A stretch of DNA of 64,000 bases from Zasmidium citrigriseum (GCA_002786025.1 NHNW01000062.1:62001-126000), one strand, 5' to 3'; positions 12,032 through 23,082 are shown, counted from the first letter of the stretch. A program made the numbers and translations. The notes: generated from the letters alone by a model not told the origin.

Positions 12032-12602
12032 ATGGCGGACAACATCGGCGAGACGGCGAAGGTCTACGCAGACCTATACAAGCACCTGCACGTCAAGTTC
12101 AAGGCAGAGGAGTCTGACGAGTGCGACCGCCTTGCCTCGACTCTGCTCACCAAGGCCGATCTGCCAATCATTATCCGCGCTCGCTGCCATATGATATTGG
12201 GTAGTGTCAGACCCTCGACACAAATGAATGCTGCTAACACGCAAAGCGACTGCTTGCGCCCAGGACTCCCGCGACGAATACAAGCACACCAATTTCGTCG
12301 GCCACGCCGATGCCGCCGTCCATGTGCTCAGAAAGGCCAAAGGGCAGGGCCTGAAAGTCGACGACAAGTCGATCCGGGGCGCAGAGAAGCTGCAGCAATG
12401 GGCAAAAGACTCGCACCAGGAGCTTGTTGACTCTGGTGCATACGAGGCCAAGGAGGCTTTAGAGGATGTCAATGATCTCGAGGCCGGGCCCGCAGGACAA
12501 GAGCGCGAGGTCAATCAGGGAGGCCGCAGGGCCGATGAGAAGGGCGGCGAGGTCGACGGAGGGGACAGCGAGGCCTCCAAGGCGCCTGAGGCCAAGGCTT
12601 AA
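12032..12602 (+). CDS. Uncharacterised small protein with acidic repeat tail
   Basis: Two exons, 12032-12200 and 12247-12602 (46-nt intron), give 174 residues, reading HMIL-ATACAQDSRDEYKH across the join. I do not recognise the family. Residues 1-130 look folded and helical (LYKHLHVKF, LLTKADLPIIIRARCHM, HADAAVHVLRKAKGQ) and could be a TPR-like or cytosolic helical domain. The rest is an acidic Gly/Glu-rich tail. The TAA stop sits inside a tandem duplication, and the frame stays open for 70 more codons to a TAG at 12813; see the separate entry. Start chosen at the ATG after an ACATAAA leader. Confidence 0.65.
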
Positions 12603-12815
12603 GGAACGGCTGGGGCTGGTAGTGATGGCGATGGCGAGGTCGATGGAAGAGACAGCGAGGGCTCCAAGGCCTCTGAGGCCGGGGCTCAGGAAGGAGCGGC
12701 CGGGGCTGGTAGTGGTGGCGATGGCGATATTGACATGGGCAACATGAGCACATTGGCTGTTGCTGGTCTGCAAACGCCGGGCCCATCGCGGACGACGAGC
12801 CACGACACCGACTAG
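12546..12815 (+). repeat. Tandem acidic-tail repeat with in-frame read-on after the stop
   Basis: Two diverged copies of a roughly 29-30 codon unit start at 12546 and 12633, and a partial third starts at 12723. Each encodes GE(V)DG-DSE-SKA-EA followed by AGAGS-GDGD. In the first copy the codon after GCT is TAA; in the second the same place reads CAG GAA. After the TAA the frame continues with the same composition and codon use to TAG at 12813-12815, ending in a non-repetitive GLQTPGPS-type segment. This suggests the longer protein was ancestral, or that the stop is polymorphic. Confidence 0.6.
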
Positions 12816-13099
12816 ACGGCTGCATCTAGCCGCTCTCGACGCACACCCTCTCAGCCGGATGGATATGTGCCGCAGTAGAGCGGCTATGAGAGCGTTATGG
12901 AAGCGATATGGCACAAGCTGAAGTCAGAGGCGGAGCTCAGGCCGTGAAAGCCGATTCAATTAGAACTATACTTTGGAAAATCCGTGACTTCACCCAAATT
13001 TCGGCTCTGCCCCATCTCACCTCGTGAACCTCACAATGATCTGTGATCGTAAATCTGGCTCATGTGCCAGACCATCACTTTACCACGGGTATCATATGT

Positions 13100-13450
13100 T
13101 CAGCATGTGACTGCTTGGCGCCTTGGCTAGTAGACATGATCCCATACTCATGTAATTTTGAAGCTAGCGCAACCGTAGTCGAGCCTATTTGTGTATCCTA
13201 CGAAAGATCCTTCGATAGGTCTAGTTCCCAATCGCTATCTGCGACTTAATATTTATCTTATGTCCTCCCTTATATCTGGACCAAGAGAGGAGATTCAAGT
13301 AAGGTGATCCATACTAGCTTCTTAGAACTGTTTAAAGCCGGAGAGAAGCCTTCTTACATTGCACTATAGTAGAAGAGAAGCATCTTCCTCTAGGAAACAC
13401 TTACTCACTTACGAACATAGCGTGAGGGAAGATAAGGCATTTTGAAACTT
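13100..13450. other. A/T-rich, TpA-rich patch
   Basis: By eye this stretch is visibly richer in A/T and in TA dinucleotides (ctatagtag, tttatcttat, ctctagga) than its neighbours. No gene is visible. It may be a RIP-mutated repeat remnant. Confidence 0.3.
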
Positions 13451-13642
13451 TTGGCCTTTAACATCCTCGACGTGAGGTTGCCTTACACACGTAGCCTTAG
13501 AGATTCAATCTACAACGCCGACGTGGAGATTGATGTGAAGTGTTGCCGGGAGAGGGTGCCATTGAAGGGTTCGAAGTACTGCAAGATGGTGGAGCACTCT
13601 TACATCGCTTTGGAGACGATTCAAGAGGGCATGCAGACCGCT

Positions 13643-14572
13643 TCAGACTAGCGTTGAAGCGTGCGAAGCGAGAGTCGAAGGTTGGCTTCGGGAGGTTGGC
13701 CGTCTCATTGTCCTCGACCTCTTGACTTGGTTTTCAGCCTGTGCGCTCGACATGTTCTCCTGTGTTGCAGCTGTTGGCATCGACGAAGCATCTTTGAGAA
13801 GAGGGTGTCTGCTCGACATGTCGGCTTGGGTTCCGGCATCGATACTCGACGGGGCATCTTGGATCAACGGAGAGCTGCTCCACGTGCAGGCTCGGGTTCG
13901 AGCATTCAAGCTTGACGAGAAACCTTGGAAACGATTGGGATCGCTCGGAGTGTCCTGATCGTTCATGTCCTGTGCGATCCACTCCGTGGTCTGGCATCTC
14001 TGGGGTTGCTTGCCTGACATCGACGTCGTGCCTTGGGCGTTCACATCTCGACTCGACGAGTTCTGCTGGTGCATTTCCTCTTGGATCGACGGCTCCGTCA
14101 GGGGAGTCTGGGACTTGCTGTGGACCATCGACGTCGTAGCTTGCGCTTCAGAGATGGCGGTCAGTACTGCCACCGGGGATTCCGTCTTTCCACTCGACTT
14201 ATCGTTCGAGACCATGCCCTGTGTCATTGAATCCGCAGTTGGGACCGATGGAGTATTGCTCGACCAGTCATTCAGGACGGCCCTCTCCATGCTCGACGCC
14301 ACTTTCTGGGCTTCACTGTCTCCACTGGACCTAGTGTTTTGGGAAGTGGCATCTGCCATGGACTTGTGTACACCTCCGGCATCCTCCTCGCTCGACTTCA
14401 TAGATGGGAGAGAGGCGTCAGAGGCCAAGCTGCTTGGTCGTACATCAGTCGACTGGGTTTGGGGTTGAGGCTGAAGGCGATGCTCATCGATATCGATGCC
14501 TTCGTCTTCCAAGTCTGAGTCATCCTCTTCATCTTGTGGTGCTGCATTATCAGACTTGGGCTGTACAAGCAT
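13643..14572 (-). CDS. Low-complexity Ser/Thr/Gln-rich hypothetical protein
   Basis: An open frame of 309 codons without a recognised domain. It starts with an acidic segment (DEEDDSDLEDEGIDIDE) followed by about 250 residues of degenerate repeats built around DAxTQxxMSS and SSxx(P/L)LxxDA. On the plus strand this appears as a recurring TCGAC/CTCGAC beat. It ends in a basic patch (KRSRTMRRPTSRSQ). No signal peptide or membrane segment. Disordered nuclear proteins can look like this, but a repeat tract held open by chance is also possible. The frame before the ATG is closed by a stop, so the start is plausible if the gene is real. Confidence 0.4.
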   Translation of the reverse strand: MLVQPKSDNAAPQDEEDDSDLEDEGIDIDEHRLQPQPQTQSTDVRPSSLASDASLPSMKSSEEDAGGVHKSMADATSQNTRSSGDSEAQKVASSMERAVLNDWSSNTPSVPTADSMTQGMVSNDKSSGKTESPVAVLTAISEAQATTSMVHSKSQTPLTEPSIQEEMHQQNSSSRDVNAQGTTSMSGKQPQRCQTTEWIAQDMNDQDTPSDPNRFQGFSSSLNARTRACTWSSSPLIQDAPSSIDAGTQADMSSRHPLLKDASSMPTAATQENMSSAQAENQVKRSRTMRRPTSRSQPSTLASHASTLV

Positions 14573-14613
14573 TTTGTCGTCGGAGCTTGTGGCCCATCCT
14601 TAATGGGAGGAGA

Positions 14614-15286
14614 TCAGGCCCTACGGCGAGACTTGCCTCGGTCGTTCTTTCGAGGTGGAGGATTCTCATCCTCATCTGAAGAATCTGAAGAATCCGGACC
14701 AATAAGTCCCGTCCCTCCCCCTGAGAACAGTCCCGCGTACTTGTCCTTCTTCGCGCTCGTCGTCTTGGTCGAAGGACTGGACGTAGTCTTTGCGGCCTTC
14801 TTTGCCTGTGCATTGACTTGGGCCTGGATGAACTCGTTCTGCAACGCTGGGCTCATCTTGTCGGCAAGGTTGGGATATTTGCGTGCAACCTCGAATTGGG
14901 CCTTCTTTTTTCCGGCATCTTTGAAGGCCCCAGCGTTCCTGAACTTCTTGAGCAACTGGTCTTGCTCCTTCAAGACGTCTTTCCACTCCTTGTTAGGATC
15001 ACAAACCTGCTCCAGTGGAACGTACTTGGTCTCCCCCTCGCGTCATTCGCCCTCGAAAATAGAGTGGCGATGGCATCATTCAGCTTTCTAGGGTCTCTCG
15101 TCTTACGCAGGAGCATACCATGATCGGACCGATCATGTTCGCGCTCTGACTTGCGGGCAGCAGAAAGCTCTTCTTCTGGTCATCTCCGTGACAAGGTGTA
15201 GATCCAGAAGTACAGGTCATAGTTGGCCCGAATTCCCTTTGGACGAAATATTTGGCCGGTCGAGAAAGAGGAACATGGACAGCCAT
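14614..15286 (-). CDS. Uncertain basic, coiled-coil hypothetical protein
   Basis: The firm part is 15006-14614, encoding a Lys-rich helical segment (KEQDQLLKKFRNAGAFKDAG, then KYPNLADKMSPALQNEFIQAQ) and a Ser/Asp tail ending in KSRRRA. A phase-0 join from exon 15286-15119 across a 113-nt intron would give 186 residues starting MAVHVPLSRPAKYF. A competing reading uses another frame upstream (EELSAARKSEREHDRSDHG..., RDPRKLNDAIATLFSRAND), which also looks protein-like but is cut by a TGA and would need a frame change near 15040. It may therefore be a broken or mis-assembled gene. No domain recognised. Confidence 0.35.
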
Positions 15287-15878
15287 TAAGGTCGGGACTT
15301 TGCTCCGGATTAGCAGAGTCGAAGGTAGATGATCTGGTAGTGTATGCTGGATGTAACGTCAGAGATATGTTCCGACTGTACTCCAGCAAAGCAGGTCTCG
15401 AAATTTGTGATGGATGATGAAGCGACGTAGACGAGAAGCGTCGAAATGCATTGTCTTGACTTACGATTCTCCAAGCGAGCGAAGCTGTCCACGCCATTCA
15501 AAAGCAGGACGTGGCCTTGAAAAGATGCTGAATCTGAGGAGAGCAGCACTGAAACATGACCGATTTTGTTTGCCGAGGAAATCACAGCATTCCGCTGTTC
15601 TCTTCAGGACCTTCTCAAACGTTGGAGATTTGGCAATGTGCTTGGGACCCTGTCTCTGCTATAGTCAGAGGCTGCCTACGGGAACATATTAGTGCAAAAA
15701 GTTGTGAATGCTCCAGATTATTGACTTGCTATTTTCGTACCGCAGCTGCAAACTGTCTGTGTAGGTATTCGAACGAAGCGAACAGGGTGCGGCCTCTCCT
15801 ATCGTACACATGAGCCAAGGAACGACTAACTTAGAAGAGTTCCGTCGCACACACAACAAGGCCGGTCATGGCCATGAG
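15287..15878. other. Ambiguous intergenic or degraded coding stretch
   Basis: Overlapping minus-strand open frames (to about 15585) flank the uncertain gene above, but none has a clear start, splice set or domain. Confidence 0.3.
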
Positions 15879-17400
15879 TTAGGAGAAAGCCGAGAGCAAG
15901 TCGTTGGACTGCTCTTCTTCAGCCTTGGAGTGATCCTGAATCGTCTTCCTCCGAACATCGATCTTCTTGCTGTCCTTCTGGCCCTTTCTGAAAGCATCCC
16001 AGTCCTTGACACCAGATCTCTTCCTGCCCTTGCGCAGCTTCTTGCCCTGATCTTGGAGCCAGTTCTTGGCAATCTCCTCCGTGGTCTCACGAAACTTGAT
16101 GAGCTGCATGTGAGACTTCCACGTTGGGTCATCAGCAGTGGCTTTCTCGGCCGCTCCGGAGTCTCTAGTTTCATCCTCTGTAATAGTCTCAGCTGGCCCG
16201 GCGCTTGCACCTCGGAATGGAAGAGGACTGTCGAGGTCTGGCTCTTGCTTGATGGTAGGTTTGATGGTCGAGGCAAGAACTTCGATCTCCTTGTCAATGT
16301 CGTCGTCTGGGATCACGTATGGACCGCTTGTATCGTCCTCGTCATCGTCGAAGTCAGCAGAGACGTAGTCGATTCCCGATTCGTTCGGTTCATCATCCTC
16401 TTGATCGCTGAAGCCGTCCCATGATTCGTAGTCGGCGTAATCCTCGCTCTCGGCACTCTCGGGACTGGATGGATACATGTCGCGAATGTCGAGCAGAGCG
16501 CTACTGAGTGCTGGTTCCGGTGTCTTTGCTGCCTCTTCAAATGGCATGGCATCTACGTCCTCGTCTTCGACGCGCACTTGTAGCTCATGGAGGCGATCAA
16601 GTCGGGCCTTGTCATCGGCTTGTTCTTGCTTGAGTCGAGCAGCCTTCTCATCTTCTTCGGCCTTCTTGGCGCGCTTCTCTTCCTCGATCTTCTCCTTTTC
16701 AGCAGTGTTCAGCAGCTCGTCGGCAACGCCATAGCAGTAGCTATTCTTTCCGGATGTGCCTTTGTATGGGCGAGCCCACTCGACCATGAGGTTGTAGACC
16801 ATTTCGAATGCAGCAGAAGCTCCTACGGTGTTCTCGGCGATACCGTAGAAAGTGATTCTCAAAGAGGAGCCCGACGTAGTGTACGACTTGCAGCCGAAGA
16901 ATGACTCCATGGCTACACAGAGCGTGCCGATGTAGTTGCTTTGCTGAACTTTCTTGGACTTGTCACCATCGCAACGCTTGATAGCGACTTTGCTACTACC
17001 AGCATAGGTACGCTGGGCTTCCGGAGTCTCATGGGCAACTGAAGTGCAGGTCATTAGCTGTCATCAATGTTCGTCATGCAAAAAGAGGCCTCTTACGGAT
17101 CTCGGCTGTAGTGACGTTGTAAGTCTTCATCAGCTTGGAAGCAAGATGCAAGGCCGCCTTGGCCTCTGCCTCCGGCGTCTCGGGGTGGTTGGCGCGGGCG
17201 AGGCACTTCTTCATGCGCTCCAGAATGCCCTCATCGAGATCTGCGGTGGAAGAACTGACTCGCACTGAGGTGGCGTCTGCCGTCTCAATGACCTCGGCCT
17301 TGTAAAGCGGCGGCGCACGCTTCGGCGTCTTCTGGCGCTTAGACGGACTGGCGTCCTCGAAGTCGCTGTCGTCGTCTGACGAGCGTCGGTTCTTCGCCAT
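15879..17400 (-). CDS. DUF2786-domain protein with acidic, SUMO-site-like C-terminus
   Basis: Two exons (17400-17097, 17038-15879; 58-nt intron) give 487 residues. Residues 60-100 match the DUF2786 helix pair (ILERMKKCLARANHPETPEA, then AALHLASKLMKTYNV). The following 110 residues (VAIKRCDGDKSKKV..., WARPYKGTSGKNSYCYGVAD) fit the domain usually paired with it (DUF7168). Then come a charged coiled coil (KIEEEKRAKKAEEDEKAARL), a long acidic disordered stretch, and a basic tail (KKLRKGRKRSGVKDWDAF). IKQEPDLD resembles a sumoylation motif. The N-terminus (SPSKRQKTPKRAP) looks like a nuclear signal. Function of DUF2786 is unknown; a nuclear role is inferred from composition. Confidence 0.85.
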
Positions 17401-18246
17401 GTTCTGCTGTGAGCTGTCCGAATGGGTGGATTGGAGGATGAAGAATTTGGATGAGAGAGAAGGAAAGGCGAGCTGAAAACAAGCTGTGGCAGGAGCTCGC
17501 CATGGCAGCGTTTGTATGCATGTGAGCGGCGTTTGCGTGCATGAGCACCTGAGGCACAGGCCGCCATCGTCCAGGGCACGGGCGAATTGGAACGCGTCTC
17601 GGCGCGTGTCTCCTTATCGTTATCTCAGCAGATGCGAAACTGATACATTATCACGTGCAAATTAAATTGCCAGCAGGGGCTTCCAAACAGCCAATCCCGG
17701 GCAATACTGCTGGATGCTTCTAGAGGAAGACACGGCCGCATCCATCCTCCACTTCCGCATCCTTTCTGAGCTGAATTCGATAAAGTGTCGGCAATGCGCA
17801 CTGTGCTAAGTGAATTATGGACGAGATGTATGGATAGGAACGATGTTCATGATCACAGAGTGAAGTGCCACAGCCTGGTCAGCGCTACCGCTATTTACAG
17901 ACATACGCTAGCCTAGTCAGGCAGCCTGCTGGCCAATCCCAGTCGCCCATCCAGCCACCTTCTTCTCCTCAATTTTCGTCACAGCTCCTTCCCTCCATCT
18001 CGACTCCTATTGTCCTCTTATCACAGTCATCACCTATCTCGAGCACGATGACAATGCCGAAAGTACCTGGTGTCTGGTCGGCTGAACGTCCGAGGCAGCA
18101 TGGCCCTACCTGCAGCAAACGCTCCAAGCTCGCGAAAACGCGAAAGTCAAGCGGTAGGTCTTGATCGCGCCCTTCGTCTGTCTACATTTCGCTATTTCCA
18201 TCCTTATCTCCTCGAAACGCAGCTGTACTGAGCCCACGAAACCCCA
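17401..18246. other. Divergent promoter region
   Basis: It is shared by the DUF2786 gene (minus) and the permease (plus). The last 400 bases are C/T-rich leader sequence with several upstream ATGs, including a 99-codon open frame at 17865 that I regard as leader rather than gene. Confidence 0.45.
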
Positions 18247-20007
18247 ATGGACACCTCCAAAACACCGCTCGAAGCCGAGAATCGTCTCGAGAACGACACC
18301 TCCTCCATCGACTACAATGAATCACCCACCGACATCTCAGACATGGAACGCTTCGGCAACCCGAGACGCCTCCGCCGAAGTCTCAACGCGGTGACCGTGG
18401 CTTTCTTCATGATCATCGCCATGTCGTCCTGGGCTTACGTCCTTAATGGAGCATCTCTGGGACTATCGGCAGCGGGGACTGGTGGCACCATTACGATATA
18501 CATCTGCTCGGCGATGGCGTACACGGCAATAGTACTGTCAATGGCGGAGTTGTCTAGTATGATCCCGCTGGCTGGTGGGCCCTATCATTGGGTTTCTGTC
18601 TTAGCTGGCAGAAGGTACAGTCAGAGCATTTGTCTTCTAGTCTCAGCCACGTTCTCATTATTTCACAGATGGCGGCGAATATTGAGCTACATCGCAGGCT
18701 GGCTGTTAACCCTCTCCTGGGCCTGCGGAGTTGCATCAGGAATGTTCATCCTAGGCTCGATTATCAGAACAACCGCCATGATTGGGGATCCGGATCAGAT
18801 CTCCCATCCATGGCAAGTCTATCTGATCATACTTGCCGTCGTGGCCATGTGCACTCTGTTGAACACTATTGGAGTTCGATTCCTTCCGGCTCTGGAGATC
18901 ACAGCGGCCATTGTCTTTGGCATCGGCTTCATCGCCACGGTAGTTGTGTACGCTGTAATGGGGCCAAAGAACGACGCAACGACCGTGTTCACGACTTTCG
19001 AAGATGGTGGAGGTTGGGGTAACACATGCTTTGCAGTCTTGACTGGCCAAGTCTTCACCCTCTATTGTCTCTTTGGAAACGATGGAGCAGCTCATATGGC
19101 CGAGGTAGGACGCCCTGTTTCAATATTTAGCATTCAGCTGACGAGATGCAGGAAACACGAGACGCCTCTCTTAATGTCCCTCGAGGAATGCTCTGGTCAT
19201 ACCTCTTCGGTGCAACTTCTGGTCTGGGCATGCTAATTCTCTTCTGCTTCTGCTATACCGAAGACGCTGCCACGGCCGCCGAGCTCTATGGCTATGCTTT
19301 CATGGGCGTCAACATTACCATCACAGGATCTACGTCTGGCGCTAAGGCACTCACATCTATTGTCACGATACTAACATTTCTGAGCACCAACAACTTCGTA
19401 ACAGCGTCGAGCCGTCAGCTGATGGCGTTCGCGAGAGATGGAGGCGTGCCATTCAGTCGATGGGTATGTTCTCACGAAGCTCTGAAGAATAGAAGCTGAT
19501 TAGAAATCTAGGTCTCATACATTCCACCAGGCCTCAAATACCCCATCAATGCGGTCTTCGTCATCACCACATTCTCCGCCTTACTCAACCTTATCACGCT
19601 CGCCAGCGCCATCGCCTTCCAAGCAATCGTCAGCCTGACTGTAATCGCTTTCATCGGAACGTAAGTCGTCCCTCCCACCATCAACATTACGTCCACACCT
19701 AACATACCCCAGCTACGAACTAGCAATCTGCGTCCTCATCTGGCGCCGCTTCACAGGCCCACTCCCACCCGCACGCTGGTCTCTCGGTCGACTCGGCCTT
19801 CCCATCAACATCTTTGCTGCACTGTACGGACTCCTCGCTCTCGCGTTCATTGCCGTTCCGACAAGTCCGACTCCTACTGCTGAGACATTGAATTGGGCGC
19901 CTGTGATTTTCGTTGGGCTTATGGTTCTGGCGATGGTGTTTTATGTTGTAGGTGGACGTGGGAGCTTTCAGGGGCCGGCTCTGAAGCCTTTGGATCTGGA
20001 GGACTAG
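18247..20007 (+). CDS. Amino-acid/GABA/choline-type permease (APC superfamily)
   Basis: Five exons (18247-18614, 18669-19104, 19152-19463, 19512-19660, 19713-20007) give 519 residues. A hydrophilic N-tail of about 50 residues precedes roughly 12 membrane helices. The segment MAELSSMIPLAGGPYHWVS is the consensus of fungal AAT/GABA permeases, and AAHMAE...RDASLNVPRGM is the conserved loop after helix 7-8. It should import an amino acid, GABA or choline with protons at the plasma membrane; the substrate cannot be told. The first intron (54 nt) has no stop and keeps frame, so retention would insert 18 residues after AGRR. The next gene follows 218 nt downstream on the same strand but is unrelated in function. 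Confidence 0.92.
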
Positions 20008-20225
20008 CCATTGTTAAGCTCAGCCTTGACCCTTGCTCGATGTATCGATACGCCCTACTTATCCAAGTTCACGACCCAAGTCCGTAAGGCTTATTCCGAT
20101 AAAGGAATATCCCTCGAAGTCCCCACTGCTCAGCCACCTGTCGATCTCGCACTCGCGTCTCGAAGAATGACATGTAACCCAAAGCTCGAACTACAATCGA
20201 TCCAAGCGCAAAACAAGACCTCAAG

Positions 20226-21140
20226 ATGAGCGGCAACAAAGTATCAGAGTGGTACGACGCCAACGTCGACTTCGAAGACAAACGCCTAGGTCTCGGAAGA
20301 TTGGAACACGAAGTAACGCTTCACTACATCCGCGAAGCCATTCGATCAGTACAGCAACAGCAAAACAAGACCACTGGCCTGAAGATCGCAGACATAGGCT
20401 GTGGCACAGGTGTCTACGGTAAGTTGTCTCTAGCCTCATATCGAGACCTTGACTGACCATGACGAGCCATCCCTCTCGCCCGCGACGGCCATGAAGTAGC
20501 CATCTGCGACATCTCGTCGGTCGAAGTCGAACTCGCCAACCGCAAAGCCAAACGAGCAGGAGTTCAATTCGCAGCAAGTTCGGCTTTCGACGCTCGCGAA
20601 CTTCGACAGCATGGAGAGATCTACAAACCCAACTACTACGACATCGTTCTCTTGCCGGGCCCCTTATACCACGTCTTGAACAAGACAGACCGGGCAGATG
20701 TCCTTTTAGCAGCACTAGAAACCGTCAAACCTGGCGGGTTCGTACTCGCTGCGTTCGTGACGATGAATGCTCATTTGAGGGATATTGCCACACGAGACCC
20801 TGAACGTCTGTCCAAGGAATGGGGGTTCTATGAGCGGTATTTGAGGGATGGGAAGTATACGAGAGGAGCGAATGCGCCGATGCATCATACCACGATTGGA
20901 GAGATCCGTCGCCTGATCGATACCTCACGGGGGCTGACACAGGAGAAGGGGGTTGGTTTTGAGCTCATGAAGCTGGTCTCTTGTGAGGGTTTTCTGGGGT
21001 TTCAGCATGGGATGTCTTTGGCGAAGTTGGGGGACGATGCCTTTGGACGATGGCTGGGGGTTGTTTTGGAGAGTGCGGAGGAGGAGGGAACGCTTGGGGC
21101 TGCGGATCACGTTCTTGCTGTTCTCAAGAGGACTGCGTAG
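20226..21140 (+). CDS. Class I SAM-dependent methyltransferase
   Basis: Two exons (20226-20418, 20467-21140) give 288 residues. Motif I is KIADIGCGTGVYA (about residues 53-65, completed by the splice), followed by the acidic loop VAICD of motif II and the motif-IV-like DIVLLPGPLYHV. VKPGGFVLAAFV is the usual strand after it. The family transfers methyl from SAM, but the substrate is not evident. It has no signal peptide and is probably cytosolic. A remote resemblance to bacterial-type methyltransferases that act on small molecules is possible. It neighbours a permease, not a biosynthetic cluster. Confidence 0.88.
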
Positions 21141-21231
21141 TCGCGAACGTTGTACAGGTTTCTAGAGTTCTGTTGATGTCGCTTCGACTACACCGCGGTG
21201 AGATAGTGAGGCAAACGATGCCTTCTTTAGT

Positions 21232-21502
21232 GAAGATCTCCGCCAGACAGTCAAGAGACCAAGCCATCGACACGAGTCTTGTGAGTTTGGACTGCTTTTG
21301 TACGACCGAGACATCTGACCGAGTCTCGCCCTCAGCGTCGCAGCCGACTCTGATCTTCAACGACAGAAAGGCACCAGACTCGCCGTAGCAAAGGCATGAA
21401 GGTGTTCGAATTGTCTAGACCGTGATCGAAGATATCAAGCAGAATCTCCGCGAGACACTCGTGGGACTAAGCCATTGACACCGGTTCCGTGTGCTTAGAC
21501 TT
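21232..21502. repeat. Imperfect direct repeat, two copies of about 60 bp
   Basis: Copy one (about 21232-21294) and copy two (about 21439-21502) share ATCTCCGC-AGACA, GAC-AAGCCAT-GACAC and T-GACT blocks in the same order, about 205 bp apart. The rest of 21141-21660 holds no gene. Confidence 0.5.
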
Positions 21503-21660
21503 CCTTCGGAGAGCGGAAACTGACGATGAATTCTTTCTAAGACTTATCCTCGATGCTGCTCTTGTTGGGAGCACCTGATGGGAATCGCATACCTGTAGTG
21601 ATTATGCAGAGCAGGCCAACAAAAGATTTCCTTTCCACCAATAGCTCTGCCAGGTACTGC

Positions 21661-22787
21661 TTATAGCCCCGGAGTATCCGCAATCTTAAAGACATACTTC
21701 ACCGCACTCGCAGTCCCATCCTTCAACTTACCCAACGCACTCTCAATCCCATTAAGCCCTCCAGGCACAACCTCCTGCGGCTGCGGCTTAAACCACCCCT
21801 CCTCCAACCCCCTCGTAATATACCGACTATACACAAACCCCAAATCCTTCTTATTTCCATGCACATCCCCCACCCGCGTAATACTCTTCTGCACACTCTC
21901 CGGAATCTCCGGATACTCCTTCCCGGGCAGCACAAGCGTAATCTTCCCCTTCGGCTCCAACACCCTACAGATATTCTCATACGACCCTTTCTCAGAAACC
22001 GCATCGTACGCGTATTCGAGTTTTTGACCTTTGAGGGCGTCGCGGATGCCTTGGGAGACGGCTTCGTTGCCGGCGCGGTAGTCGATGATTGTGTCGCCCT
22101 TTGAGCGATCGATCATGGCTTCGACGTGGGATTGGGCGCGGCCGGCGATGCAGATTAGGGGGTGGATGTTGGCGCGGGTGGCGAGTTGGATTACGTAGGA
22201 GCCGACTGCTGAGGATGCGCCGTAGACTACCAGGGGGATTGGGTGCGAGGCGGGGGACCAGGGTTGGGGGAGGTTGAGGGTGTCGTCGCCGAAGAGGCCG
22301 ACGACTGCGGTTAGGGCGGCGAGGGGGATGGCGGCGCCGGCTGTAACAAAATCTTTAGCCAGGTTCATATTTCAAGAGAGTCCTTGGACATACCTTCAAA
22401 GCTCGTGTGCTTGGGCAGGAAGAATGTTGTATGGTCCCACGAGAGGCCGTACTCAGCATAGCTGCCTCCAGGCTTGAGCATCTCGTGGAAGGCTGCCACT
22501 CTGTCTCCCTTCCTGAACTCGGTAACGCCTTCTCCTACTTCATGCACAACACCACTGATATCGTCGCCTTGGTTCACAGGCGGAAGCTCCTTGACCCATT
22601 CTGGCACTTTCCTGCGTCTCTGTCAGCTGGGCGTTCCAACGCATGGTTGAATGACTTTTCCATACCAGTCCTTGGGATTGCTACCGCTGTATTCGATCTT
22701 GGTTACGACCTGATGCGGACCCGGCGTGGGGATGGGCGAGTCCTTGATGACGACCTTTGGGCCAGCCTCGACAATTGCTTCCTTCAT
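21661..22787 (-). CDS. Medium-chain zinc-type alcohol dehydrogenase/quinone oxidoreductase-like
   Basis: Three exons (22787-22666, 22611-22394, 22340-21661) give 339 residues. The GroES-like N-half has SGSNPKDWK and the GDDISGVVHEVGEGVTEFRKGDRV segment typical of MDR enzymes. The Rossmann half has VVYGASSAVGSYVIQLA, a GxSxxVG nucleotide loop as in NADPH quinone reductases. The Cys of the catalytic zinc site is absent (NPKDWK instead of CGTDL), so it is a zinc-free MDR, like trans-acting enoyl reductases or quinone reductases. Such genes can sit in polyketide clusters, but no synthase is present here. It probably reduces a small carbonyl or enoyl compound with NADPH. Confidence 0.9.
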
Positions 22788-23065
22788 TTTGATGCAAAAT
22801 TTGTAGACAGAGAGATGTTTAGGATTGAAGACAGATAAGAAACAGAAAATAAGAGAACGTCTAGAGCTGACAAATGTACATTACCTATACCAGGCGATAC
22901 CGGTTGACCATAACCTGACAATCATAAACCGACTCGCATCATGCCAGCAATTTGTTGATGGATGATGCCATTGAGTGGAGTTGTGAAGGAGGTCGCTCGC
23001 ACAACCTCGGATCGGATCTGCAACGTCGCGGGCGGCCCGCTTTGCACGTGGCGGCGCGATCGGAG

Positions 23066-23082
23066 CGCGTCCCGCTTTCGTG
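23066..23082. promoter_or_regulatory. Candidate MCB/SCB-like G1/S motifs before sld2
   Basis: CGCGT (complement of the MCB core ACGCG) is at 23066-23070, and TTTCGTG (complement of the SCB core CACGAAA) is at 23076-23082, about 65-80 bp before the Sld2 start. They match known MBF/SBF targets; function here is inferred. Confidence 0.35.

Noticed and set aside
17865..18164. 99-codon plus-strand frame before the permease
   Set aside because: Pro/Ser/Gln leader-like translation, no homology recognised, overlaps the probable 5' leader.
18871..18900. GTTCGATTCC, resembling a tRNA T-loop
   Set aside because: It lies inside a permease exon and no acceptor or anticodon stem is nearby.
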